A program made the position numbers and the translations under genes. The notes beneath the pieces were generated by a model. It worked only from the letters and a program-made list of their open reading frames with translations. It did no database searches and had not been told where the DNA came from. A DNA stretch of 17,238 nucleotides from positions 1 through 17,238 of the forward strand of contig JAUVEQ010000012.1 in the NCBI GenBank assembly GCA_030594725.1. Reading direction: 5' to 3'. The stretch comes from Methanobacteriota archaeon. Lineage in GTDB: Archaea > Thermoplasmatota > DTKX01 > GCA-020343715. Shown here one piece after another: positions 1 through 6,937 of the stretch. Position 1 is the stretch's first letter. The number at the start of each line of letters is the position of its first letter.

Positions 1-144
1 CGCTGGTGGTACGAGGTCGAGGATGACCGAGGCCTCAGGGCTGGGGACCTGCTGGTGTTCCGCGGCACCGGCGAGGGCGTGGACCTGTTCCGGAAGGTCG
101 CCCTCGGCAAGGCCACCATCCAGGAGGTGATGGACAATGGATGA
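1..144 (+). CDS. C-terminal end of a TrkA_C (RCK_C) domain protein, 5'-truncated by the window edge
   Basis: The first frame is open from base 1 to a TGA at 142-144 and gives 47 residues. They contain the typical end of a TrkA_C/RCK_C fold: a beta strand (RWWYEVED), then the turn LRAGDLLVFRGTGEG, then LFRKVALGKA. This lines up well with the end of the next protein (RWIIGPDG, LKAGDIIFARG, LCRLSRGKA), so the two adjacent genes are probably paralogues. By analogy with its neighbour the missing part is likely a PhoU-type helical domain, but that part is outside the window. The stop lies 8 bases inside the next gene, so the two are translationally coupled. In archaea, PhoU/TrkA_C proteins often sit next to SLC41/MgtE-like permeases, as here. 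TrkA_C domains usually bind small ligands and regulate cation transport; the exact ligand cannot be read from the sequence. Confidence 0.75.
   Translation, partial: RWWYEVEDDRGLRAGDLLVFRGTGEGVDLFRKVALGKATIQEVMDNG
122..131 (+). promoter_or_regulatory. Strong Shine-Dalgarno for the second PhoU/TrkA_C gene
   Basis: AGGAGGTGAT is a full match to the anti-Shine-Dalgarno end of 16S rRNA. It ends 5 bases before the ATG at 137 and lies inside the 3' end of the preceding gene. It fixes the start choice and shows that the downstream gene of this overlapping pair is initiated by its own ribosome site. Confidence 0.8.
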
Positions 145-751
145 GGCGGACGAACTGTTCCTGCAGGTCAAGGACACCTCCGAGATCCTCATCGACCTGG
201 CGTACAGCTCCCTCATCTTCATGGACCGGGAGCTGGCGGAAGAGGTGCTGTCGCTCACCAACCACGTCAAGAACCTCAACAGCCGCCTGGAGGAGCTCGT
301 CATAGGACGTGTGTCCCATGACCGTGACCTGGACCGGGCCATCACCCTCATCCGCCTCTCGAGGGCAGCCGAGGACATCGCCGACTCCGCAGAGAAGATC
401 GCTGACGTGGTGCTCAGGGACATCAAGGTGCATCCCGTGCTGGCCGAATCCATCCTCGAGTCGGACACCTCCATAGCCCAGGAGGTCATCCAGACCAAAT
501 CCGTCCTGGTCGGAAAGCCCCTCAAGGAGACCTCCCTGGCCACCGACACCGGTTGGTTCATAATCGTCGTGAAGCGGGGAGACAGGTGGATCATCGGCCC
601 CGATGGCGAGACCGCCCTCAAGGCGGGCGACATCATCTTCGCGAGAGGTCCACTGGAGTCGAGGGGCCACCTGTGCAGGTTGAGCCGGGGAAAGGCATCC
701 CGGGTGCAGTTCGTGCCCGATCCCAGCGGGGACCCGGACATCAGCTGCTGA
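137..751 (+). CDS. PhoU and TrkA_C domain protein, likely regulator of the neighbouring cation permease
   Basis: This 204-residue soluble protein has two parts. Residues 1 to about 110 are helical and rich in heptad-like Leu/Ile/Val with many charged residues, matching a PhoU-like bundle (for example SRAAEDIADSAEKIADVV). Residues about 115-187 are a TrkA_C/RCK_C domain with GWFIIVVKRGDRWIIGPDG and LKAGDIIFARG, the beta strands and G-D turn of that fold. There is no signal peptide or membrane helix, so it is cytosolic. Proteins with this pairing (COG3273-like) are common in archaea beside SLC41/MgtE-type permeases. The convergent gene just 13 bases downstream is such a permease, so a regulatory partnership is a reasonable inference. 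The start is fixed by a near-perfect Shine-Dalgarno 5 bases upstream, and the gene overlaps its upstream paralogue by 8 bases. The regulated ion and the ligand are unknown. Confidence 0.85.
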   Translation: MDEADELFLQVKDTSEILIDLAYSSLIFMDRELAEEVLSLTNHVKNLNSRLEELVIGRVSHDRDLDRAITLIRLSRAAEDIADSAEKIADVVLRDIKVHPVLAESILESDTSIAQEVIQTKSVLVGKPLKETSLATDTGWFIIVVKRGDRWIIGPDGETALKAGDIIFARGPLESRGHLCRLSRGKASRVQFVPDPSGDPDISC

Positions 752-764
752 ACACGGTCCTACC

Positions 765-2081
765 TCAGAACACGAGGGCCATGAAGAGCATTATCACCAG
801 CGCCGTCCCCATGGCGTCCATTGTGGAGGTGATTATGGGGATGACCACGTTGTCCGGATCGTCCCCCTTCTGGAAGGTGTACGCGGTCACCCTGTAGGCG
901 GCGAAGCAGGTCGCCACCGTTACGATGAGACCGCCCACCAGGGATATCGTGAACAGCACGCCGGCCCCCGGCGAGTCCATCCCGATGGCCACCGCGACCA
1001 TGTGTGTGAGGAGACCCAGGGCCCCGAAGGTCAGTATCGCCAGTATCATGATGACCCCAACGTTCTTGTACACAAGTGAGTCGGGCGTCCCCTTCATGCT
1101 GATGAGTCCCAGGTGCGCGGCGGAGCTGAGGCGCGATGCCAGGATCGCTCCCAGGTTGCCCGCCATGGCCACAAAGGGTGGGATGAGGATGAGTATGGTG
1201 GGGTTGTCCACGAGTTCCTCCACGATGCTCTCCAGCATCACGGCGGGTATGAGGACTATGAGCAGGACGCCGAGCAGCACGGGAACGCTGGCGCCCAGGA
1301 CCGTCGACGCCCGCTCGTGCTCGCCCCGGACCACGACCATTGTCAGTATGAACAGGGCAAGCATCATCCCAAGGAAGATGAGGTAGGTGGTCCAACCAGG
1401 CATCCAGACCACCAGCATGGCGCAACCCAGCAGGCTCGGTATGGACACCAGGTCCGCCACTGCGGAAATGATCGGGGCCGTGACGTTGTCAGGGTCCCAT
1501 CCACGGCGATGGGCGGAGATGGCCACGTTGATGGTCACCCAGAGCTCGACCGCCCCCGCTATCAGGGCACCCAACATGGCGACCACCGCCAGCTCGACCA
1601 TGGAGACCGTGGGGATGTCCAGGATGATGGCGGTGATCCTCCCTGCGATGGCCAGGAAGAGGCCCCCTACAAGGATCTGTATCAGGACGACCAGCACCTC
1701 CTCGCGAAGGAGGGGCGAACCCTTCGTCTCGGAGGACAGCTGACCGGTGTGGAGGGCGGTCCCCAGGCGAGCTCCGAGGGAGGCGTAGATGTTACCCCTC
1801 ATGGCCAGAGCACCGGGAACGAGGAGCATCAGACCCGGCATCGCGATGAGGGCCTCGCGCAACGAGCTGAAGATCACGCCCGCGATGAGGACGATTATGA
1901 GGCTCAGGATGATGGCGACCAGGCTCTGCCTGACGAAGGATTTCAGTTCCCAAAGGAAGGTGGCCCGCTGCCGGAAGGCCGCGATCTGGCGGCTAGCCCT
2001 GAGCCGGGCTCGGCGGGCCCGCTCGATGGCCCGCGACCTCGACTCGGTCATGGTGACGGCCATGATAGCTGGGAGGTGCAT
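765..2081 (-). CDS. SLC41/MgtE-type divalent cation permease with two MgtE membrane repeats
   Basis: This 438-residue integral membrane protein has a short basic, Arg-rich cytosolic N-terminus (about residues 14-40) followed by two homologous membrane halves. Each half carries the two signatures of the MgtE membrane domain: MRGNIYASLGARLGTALHTG in the first and MAGNLGAILASRLSSAAHLG in the second, then WDPDNVTAPIISAVADLVSIP and DDPDNVVIPIITSTMDAMGT. The Asp in the last motif corresponds to the pore Mg2+-binding Asp of MgtE. There is no MgtE_N or CBS domain, so this is the SLC41-like archaeal form. Gating may instead come from the PhoU/TrkA_C proteins encoded convergently. The start at 2081 is supported by CGAGGTG ending 6 bases upstream; in-frame ATGs at residues 7 and 11 are alternatives. 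Mg2+ is the likely substrate, but other divalent cations are possible. Confidence 0.88.
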   Translation of the reverse strand: MHLPAIMAVTMTESRSRAIERARRARLRASRQIAAFRQRATFLWELKSFVRQSLVAIILSLIIVLIAGVIFSSLREALIAMPGLMLLVPGALAMRGNIYASLGARLGTALHTGQLSSETKGSPLLREEVLVVLIQILVGGLFLAIAGRITAIILDIPTVSMVELAVVAMLGALIAGAVELWVTINVAISAHRRGWDPDNVTAPIISAVADLVSIPSLLGCAMLVVWMPGWTTYLIFLGMMLALFILTMVVVRGEHERASTVLGASVPVLLGVLLIVLIPAVMLESIVEELVDNPTILILIPPFVAMAGNLGAILASRLSSAAHLGLISMKGTPDSLVYKNVGVIMILAILTFGALGLLTHMVAVAIGMDSPGAGVLFTISLVGGLIVTVATCFAAYRVTAYTFQKGDDPDNVVIPIITSTMDAMGTALVIMLFMALVF

Positions 2082-2117
2082 TGGCTACACCTCGTTCCAG
2101 GACGCCGATGCGGCGCC

Positions 2118-2138
2118 AGCCCCCCTCTGTGGGGGGCT
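2118..2138 (-). other. Perfect 8-bp GC hairpin in the leader of the cation permease gene
   Basis: AGCCCCCC and GGGGGGCT flank a 5-base loop, ending 37 bases upstream of the permease start on the minus strand. No T-run follows on either strand, so it does not look like an intrinsic terminator. It could be an RNA element controlling translation of the permease, or a DNA site. It is much smaller than the known Mg2+ riboswitches and I see no match to them. Confidence 0.45.
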
Positions 2139-2244
2139 CCCGTTCTGCTGGGTCGTTGTCAGCGGATTGCTCCATTGACCTCATAGCTGGGTAGGCGGTC
2201 ATCCCATTTGTACTTTCTCCGGTGGATATTCCGGTCTGGAGCTC

Positions 2245-2260
2245 GAAAATCCTTATCATA
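2245..2260 (+). promoter_or_regulatory. Candidate BRE/TATA promoter of pyrF
   Basis: An A-rich stretch (GAAAAT, a possible BRE) is followed by CTTATCATA at 2252-2260. The centre of this TATA-like box is about 26 bases before the ATG at 2282, the usual archaeal distance from TATA to transcription start. No Shine-Dalgarno precedes the ATG. Together these suggest a leaderless or nearly leaderless mRNA. It is the only clear AT-rich island on this side of the divergent gap. Confidence 0.55.
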
Positions 2261-2281
2261 TTGCTAGGCCATTCGGCAATG

Positions 2282-2923
2282 ATGCGCTTCGACAAACACA
2301 TAGTGCTCGCCTTGGACGACCTGGAGGGCGACAGGGCGGTGGAGGTCGCCCGACAACTCGCCCACGGGCTGGATGCCATCAAGGTGGGATACCCTCTGGT
2401 CCTGACCGAGGGCCTGGCCGTGGTCGCTCGCCTCGGCCAGGTCGCCCCGGTGATCTGTGACTTCAAGGTGGCGGACATACCCGCTGTCTCAGCGATGATC
2501 GTACAGAGGGCGGTCCGCGCGGGGGCCTCGGGTGTGATAGTCCACGGCTTCGTGGGCCACGACAGCGTGGCCGAGGCGGCGGCCGCCGCCGAGGGCATGG
2601 ACGTGTTCGTGGTCACCGAGATGAGCCATCCTGGGGCCCTGGACTACCTCCAGGACCGGTCCGAGGAGATGGCCGCCATGGCCCGCAAGGCGGGCGCTGC
2701 CGGCATCATCGCCCCGGCGACGAGACCCGAACGTGTCTCGGCCCTCCGGGACATTGTCGGACCGGACATGGTCATCCTCTCTCCAGGCGTGGGCACCCAG
2801 GGCGGGTCGGCGGGCACCACCATCAGGGCCGGGGCCAATGCGGTGATAGTGGGACGGTCCCTGTACCGGTCCCAAGACCCTCCAGCGGCACTCCAGGCGT
2901 TGCTTGACGACATGATGGCCTGA
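2282..2923 (+). CDS. pyrF: Orotidine 5'-phosphate decarboxylase, archaeal type
   Basis: This enzyme decarboxylates OMP to UMP, the last step of de novo pyrimidine synthesis, in the cytosol. The 213-residue protein has the normal length for the archaeal form. Catalytic residues are visible: Asp12 in VLALDD, Lys34 in DAIKVGY, and the Asp60-Lys62-Asp65 motif in CDFKVADIP, with the second Asp of the tetrad supplied across the dimer. Further family signatures are IVHGFVG, TEMSHPGA, TRPER, LSPGVGTQGG and the phosphate-binding VGRSLY near the C-terminus. This order matches the well-studied methanogen enzyme. The start could be ATG 2279 or ATG 2282, which are adjacent codons; 2282 is chosen because it begins the usual MRFDKHIVLALD, but either fits. 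A longer reading from 2222 would place the TATA-like box inside the gene. It is divergent from the permease and has no partner pyr genes here. Confidence 0.95.
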   Translation: MRFDKHIVLALDDLEGDRAVEVARQLAHGLDAIKVGYPLVLTEGLAVVARLGQVAPVICDFKVADIPAVSAMIVQRAVRAGASGVIVHGFVGHDSVAEAAAAAEGMDVFVVTEMSHPGALDYLQDRSEEMAAMARKAGAAGIIAPATRPERVSALRDIVGPDMVILSPGVGTQGGSAGTTIRAGANAVIVGRSLYRSQDPPAALQALLDDMMA

Positions 2924-2989
2924 AGCCTCTATCGCGAGGCCACGGGCTCTTCCACTGTTGTGAACACGCCTCATGTCCCATACTCGTGA

Positions 2990-5900
2990 CTAGGCCTGCT
3001 GCCTCTTCCGGCGGAGGGCAATGGATATGCCGACCAGGGCGAGGGTCGCCAGCGCGACGATGGCGCCGGGACCGGGGGATTCGGATGGTTCGTCGTCGTT
3101 CGGTCCAGGTCCCACATCGGGGACCAGGGGACGGTCCTTGATGTAGATGGAACCTTGGATCTCCTGGGTATCACCGGAGTCGTCGACAACGGTGAGGGTC
3201 CAGGTGTACGTACCTGCCTCGATGTACCTGTGGTAGCCCTCACGGCCCTCACCGGAGGAGTCGTCGCCGAAATCCCATTGCCAGGCCGTTATCAGCCCAT
3301 CGGGGTCGTAGCTCCCGGTGGCATCGAACTTGACAGTGGTGTTCTGCGTCGCCTCCGAAGGGGTCTCGGCCTCGGGGATCGGAGGACGGTTGGTGATATC
3401 GATCGACACACTAGTGAATGCGGAACGACCGTCATCGTCCAGAACGGTGAGACGAACGGTGTAGATACCGCTGGTCATGTACTCATGGCTCACGTTCCAA
3501 CCGTTGTCACCGTTGCCATCGCCGAAGTCCCAGAAGTAGCCCTCGATCCTCCCATCGGGATCCAGGGTCCCCTCTGCGGTGAACTCGACGTCCGTAATGG
3601 TCACGGCGGTATCGGGCCCTTCGATCGCTGGCATCGGTGGTCTGTTCTCCACCTGGATGAAGACCGAGGTGCTGTCGGTACCTCCCAGGTCATCGGTGAC
3701 GGTCAACACCACCATGTAGATGCCGTCATCACCGTAGACGTGGGACACCTGTCGGCCGTATGCGACGGAGCCGTCCCCGAATATCCAGGTGTAGGTCTCC
3801 ACGCTACCGTCCGGATCGCTGGAGCCTGACCCGTCCAGGTCGAGGCTGTCACCGGTGGGCAGCACCAGTAGGGACGCGGAGATCTGTGCCGAGGGCATCC
3901 TGTTGAGCACCTCCACCATCCGGGAGTAGCTGGAGGTCAGCCCACCATCGTCCTCCACGGTCAGGACAACGACGTACGTTCCCACGGAGGTGTACGTATG
4001 CTTGATGAGCTTGCCCAGCTCGCTCCTCCCGTCACCCATGTCCCATCTGTAATTCGCCTCTGCAATGTAACCATCGAGGTCGTAAGAGTCGGTCCCATCC
4101 AGCTCCAGGGCCTGCCCTGACAGGATGCGGGTGTTACCCGTGAACTTGGCAACGGGCTGCACGTTCTGCACGGTCACCGTCAGGTTACTGGTCGAGGTGG
4201 CACCGTCGTCGTCGGTGACCGTCAGCTCCACCAGGAACGTCCCATAGGTCGGGAAGGAGTGGGTGACCACGGAACCGGTGTCGGTGGTCTCGTCACCGAA
4301 GTCCCAGAGGTACTCAACGATGTCACCGTCGGGATCGTACGATTGGCGGCCGTCGAGCCGCACAGGGATCCCTGTCCGGGTAGTCTGATCGTCACCGGCC
4401 GTTGCGAAGGGCGCCCGGTTGGTCACCACGACCTGGACCGAATGGCTTGCCTCCGCTCCATCATCGTCGGTCACGGTGAGGGTCACGGAGTAGGTACCGT
4501 CATCGGTGAAGGCGTGGGTAACGACCGCGCCGAAGCCCTCGGTCCCGTCATCGAAGTCCCAGTGGTACCAAAGCACGCGTCCGTCCTTGTCCTCGGACAG
4601 CGTGCCCGTGAAGGTCATGTCCTCCAGGGTCATGGCGGTCGCAGGGGTCGCCTCGGCCTTGGGTATCGGGACACGGTTCAACACCTTGACGACCACCTCG
4701 AGGAACGAGGCGGTGGCATCCTGGTCGACCACGGTCAGGCGAACGGTGAACCAGCTGTCGTCCTGGTAGACATGGGTCACGATCGGACCGGTGGCGCTCT
4801 CGCCGTCGCCGAAGGACCAGTAGTACTCGGCGATCTGGTTCTCGGGGTCCGAGCTGTTGCTTCCATTGAAGGTCACGATGTCCCCGGTGTAGGTCACCAG
4901 GGGCGTGACGTTGATGGATGCCAACGGAGGTTGGTTCCTTACCGTTATCAGCAGGCCGGTGGAGTCGATACCACCAGAGTCGTCCCTTATGGTCAACGTG
5001 GCGAAGTAGGTTCCGTAGGCGGAGTAGGTATGGTCGACGACCTCGCCGTAACCATTCGTGCCGTCACCGAACGCCCACGTCCAGTTGATTATCTCCCCGT
5101 CCATGTCCCGGGAACCGGTCCCGTTGAAGTACACGGGCCGTGCGAGGGTGGTCTTGATTGGGTCCGCGGTCATCGCCGCGATGGGAGCCTGGTTAAGCAC
5201 GGTCACGATGAAGGTGGTGTGGTTCTTGTCACCGTCGTCGTCCCAAATGGTAAGGAGCACCGTGTAGACGCCTGGGGATCCCCATGAATGCGATGCATTG
5301 GCCGTCGAGTAGACGAGCCCCTCTCCAAGGTCCCAGAGGTATGACGCGATGTAACCGTCCTTGTCCCAGCACATCGTTCCATTGAACCATGCTGGCTCGT
5401 GGGTCGTCACGGTGATGTCATGGAAGATCGCGACGGGAGCCCGGTTGTCCACCAAGATGGTCACCGTGCTGGTCCCGAACGCGCCCCCGGTGTCGGTCAC
5501 CGTCAGGGTCACCACGTAGGTACCGTCATCGGTGAAGTTGTGCACCACGATCTCGCCCATGGCGCTGAACCCGTCGCCGAAGTCCCATGCGAAGGTGGCC
5601 ACGTTGTTGTCCACGTCGGAAGAGGATGTGGCATTGAACTCCACGTCCTCGTACGTCAACACGTAACCGATGTTCGCCCTTGCCACGGCCAGGGGTGCCG
5701 TGTTGCCCACGATGACCCCAACGGTGGCGTAGGAGATCGCACCGTCGTCGTCCACAAGCACGAGGGTGACGTTGTAGGAGCCGTTCTCTGAGTACGTATG
5801 GTCGACCACGGTCGCCGAGGCGGTCGTGCTGTCGCCGAAGATCCATGTGTAGTTCGTGATGGCACCGTCAACATCCTCGGACCCGGACGCGTCGAACCTG

Positions 5901-6937
5901 ATGGAGTCCCCCCTGCTCACGAGGGTCCTGTTCGCACGTAGGTCGATCTCGGGTGCCTGGTTCAGCACGGTCACGTAGATGGCCGTGCTGTCGGACTCCC
6001 CGTCATCGTCCCAGACGGTGAGGGCTATCCTGTACCTACCGTCGTCATCGTAGCTAACGACAATGGGGGAACCCCAGAGCACCGTGCCGTTCTCAAGGGT
6101 CCATCGGAACTTGGAGACCTTGCCGTCGGTGTCGATCGAGGACGCTCCCGAGATTGAGGTGGGGGTCACGGTATCTATGGTGACATCGGAAGCGATCGCG
6201 GTGGGGATACGATTGTAGATGCGCACGGTGAGGGTCTTGCTGGCCAACCCGCCGTCCTCATCGGTTATCACGAGGGTCACGTTGTACGTCTTGCCTGGGG
6301 AGGGGTCTCCATCGGTGTACGCATGGCTCACGTTGAAGCCCTCCTCGGTGTCACCATCGCCGAAGTACCAGAGGTAATTCGAGATGATGCCATCGGGATC
6401 GGAAGAGCCAGCGGCCGAGAAGCCTATCTCCAGGTGGGTGTAGGCGAATCCCATGTTCGAGGCAGCGCTGGCCACGGGAGGCAGGTTGACCGTCACGTCC
6501 TTGGTCGCGGTGTTGTCGGTCTCGTCGGACTCGTTGACATCGGATCCCGAGTCGGCAGTGGCCTGCAGGGTGTGCTTGCCACCCGAGGCCCCGGTGAGGT
6601 CCCAAGTGAAGCTGATGTCAATAGAGGAATTGGCCGTCAGGTTGTACGGGCCCATCGTCCCCAGGTTCGCAGAGGCGGTGGTGTCCCTCAACTTGACATA
6701 GAAGCCCGTGGCGTTGGTGTCCCCGTCATTGTGGACGGTCACGTCCACGATCGAGGTCGTACCCTTGGTGGGTTGTGTGGCCTCCGGGACGATGTCCGCC
6801 GTCTCCACGTAGAGATTGGCGGCCGCATCTCCCTCCTGGGCGGCGATCACCACCGTTACCAGGAAGATGGCCACGGTCAAGAGCATCAAGACCATGACGC
6901 GAGATGCGAGGATGCGGTTTCGCGGTCCTCTCAACAT
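2990..6937 (-). CDS. Giant secreted surface protein: signal peptide, CARDB, thirteen PKD domains, C-terminal anchor helix
   Basis: This 1,315-residue protein starts with a basic N-terminus and a hydrophobic helix (about residues 14-33), which acts as a signal peptide or anchor. Residues 41-154 form one CARDB-like Ig fold, ending in the typical VNESDETDNTATKDVTV. Residues 155-1272 hold thirteen tandem PKD repeats of about 84-91 residues. Each has a DxDG turn, a W-x-FGDG-like core, an H-x-Y/F strand and LTVxDDDG, and is joined to the next by an N-R/Q-x-P linker. Repeats 2 and 5 have degenerate cores (WTLENGT, WDLGEG). After an acidic, Pro-rich spacer, the tail is SPGPGAIVALATLALVGIS plus RRKR, a motif-helix-basic plan resembling PGF-CTERM archaeosortase substrates. 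PKD arrays usually act as rigid spacers or adhesive stalks; no enzymatic domain is visible. The ATG directly follows the TAG of the upstream gene, with a strong Shine-Dalgarno, so translation is coupled. Confidence 0.9.
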   Translation of the reverse strand: MLRGPRNRILASRVMVLMLLTVAIFLVTVVIAAQEGDAAANLYVETADIVPEATQPTKGTTSIVDVTVHNDGDTNATGFYVKLRDTTASANLGTMGPYNLTANSSIDISFTWDLTGASGGKHTLQATADSGSDVNESDETDNTATKDVTVNLPPVASAASNMGFAYTHLEIGFSAAGSSDPDGIISNYLWYFGDGDTEEGFNVSHAYTDGDPSPGKTYNVTLVITDEDGGLASKTLTVRIYNRIPTAIASDVTIDTVTPTSISGASSIDTDGKVSKFRWTLENGTVLWGSPIVVSYDDDGRYRIALTVWDDDGESDSTAIYVTVLNQAPEIDLRANRTLVSRGDSIRFDASGSEDVDGAITNYTWIFGDSTTASATVVDHTYSENGSYNVTLVLVDDDGAISYATVGVIVGNTAPLAVARANIGYVLTYEDVEFNATSSSDVDNNVATFAWDFGDGFSAMGEIVVHNFTDDGTYVVTLTVTDTGGAFGTSTVTILVDNRAPVAIFHDITVTTHEPAWFNGTMCWDKDGYIASYLWDLGEGLVYSTANASHSWGSPGVYTVLLTIWDDDGDKNHTTFIVTVLNQAPIAAMTADPIKTTLARPVYFNGTGSRDMDGEIINWTWAFGDGTNGYGEVVDHTYSAYGTYFATLTIRDDSGGIDSTGLLITVRNQPPLASINVTPLVTYTGDIVTFNGSNSSDPENQIAEYYWSFGDGESATGPIVTHVYQDDSWFTVRLTVVDQDATASFLEVVVKVLNRVPIPKAEATPATAMTLEDMTFTGTLSEDKDGRVLWYHWDFDDGTEGFGAVVTHAFTDDGTYSVTLTVTDDDGAEASHSVQVVVTNRAPFATAGDDQTTRTGIPVRLDGRQSYDPDGDIVEYLWDFGDETTDTGSVVTHSFPTYGTFLVELTVTDDDGATSTSNLTVTVQNVQPVAKFTGNTRILSGQALELDGTDSYDLDGYIAEANYRWDMGDGRSELGKLIKHTYTSVGTYVVVLTVEDDGGLTSSYSRMVEVLNRMPSAQISASLLVLPTGDSLDLDGSGSSDPDGSVETYTWIFGDGSVAYGRQVSHVYGDDGIYMVVLTVTDDLGGTDSTSVFIQVENRPPMPAIEGPDTAVTITDVEFTAEGTLDPDGRIEGYFWDFGDGNGDNGWNVSHEYMTSGIYTVRLTVLDDDGRSAFTSVSIDITNRPPIPEAETPSEATQNTTVKFDATGSYDPDGLITAWQWDFGDDSSGEGREGYHRYIEAGTYTWTLTVVDDSGDTQEIQGSIYIKDRPLVPDVGPGPNDDEPSESPGPGAIVALATLALVGISIALRRKRQQA
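3122..6475 (-). repeat. Array of thirteen in-frame PKD repeats, about 258 bp per unit
   Basis: The DNA encoding residues 155-1272 consists of thirteen head-to-tail units averaging 86 codons. The units are diverged, but patches stay similar at DNA level. For example, the segments encoding TDDGTYVVTLTVTD (near 5495-5540) and TDDGTYSVTLTVTDDDG (near 4460-4515) share long runs. All linkers are variants of N-R/Q-x-P. The units are diverged enough to be old duplications, with no sign of recent copy-number change. Confidence 0.9.

Noticed and set aside
2118..2138. Hairpin considered as an intrinsic terminator
   Set aside because: Neither strand has a T-run after the stem, and the position is inside the leader of a gene.
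1113..2186. Plus-strand open frame of 357 codons opposite the permease
   Set aside because: It is His/Asp/Gln-rich and lacks any fold signature, while the minus strand encodes clear paired MgtE motifs and membrane helices.
2925..2940. Short hairpin GCCTC-N6-GAGGC between pyrF and the PKD gene considered as a shared terminator
   Set aside because: The stem is only five base pairs and no T-run follows on either strand, so it is within chance expectation for GC-rich DNA.
4259..5287. Plus-strand open frame of 342 codons opposite the PKD gene
   Set aside because: It repeats with the PKD period because it is the complement of the repeats; no independent evidence of coding.
3122..6475. Regularly spaced repeats considered as a CRISPR array
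   Set aside because: The units are about 258 bp, diverged, in frame and encode PKD domains. There are no short identical repeats separated by unique spacers.
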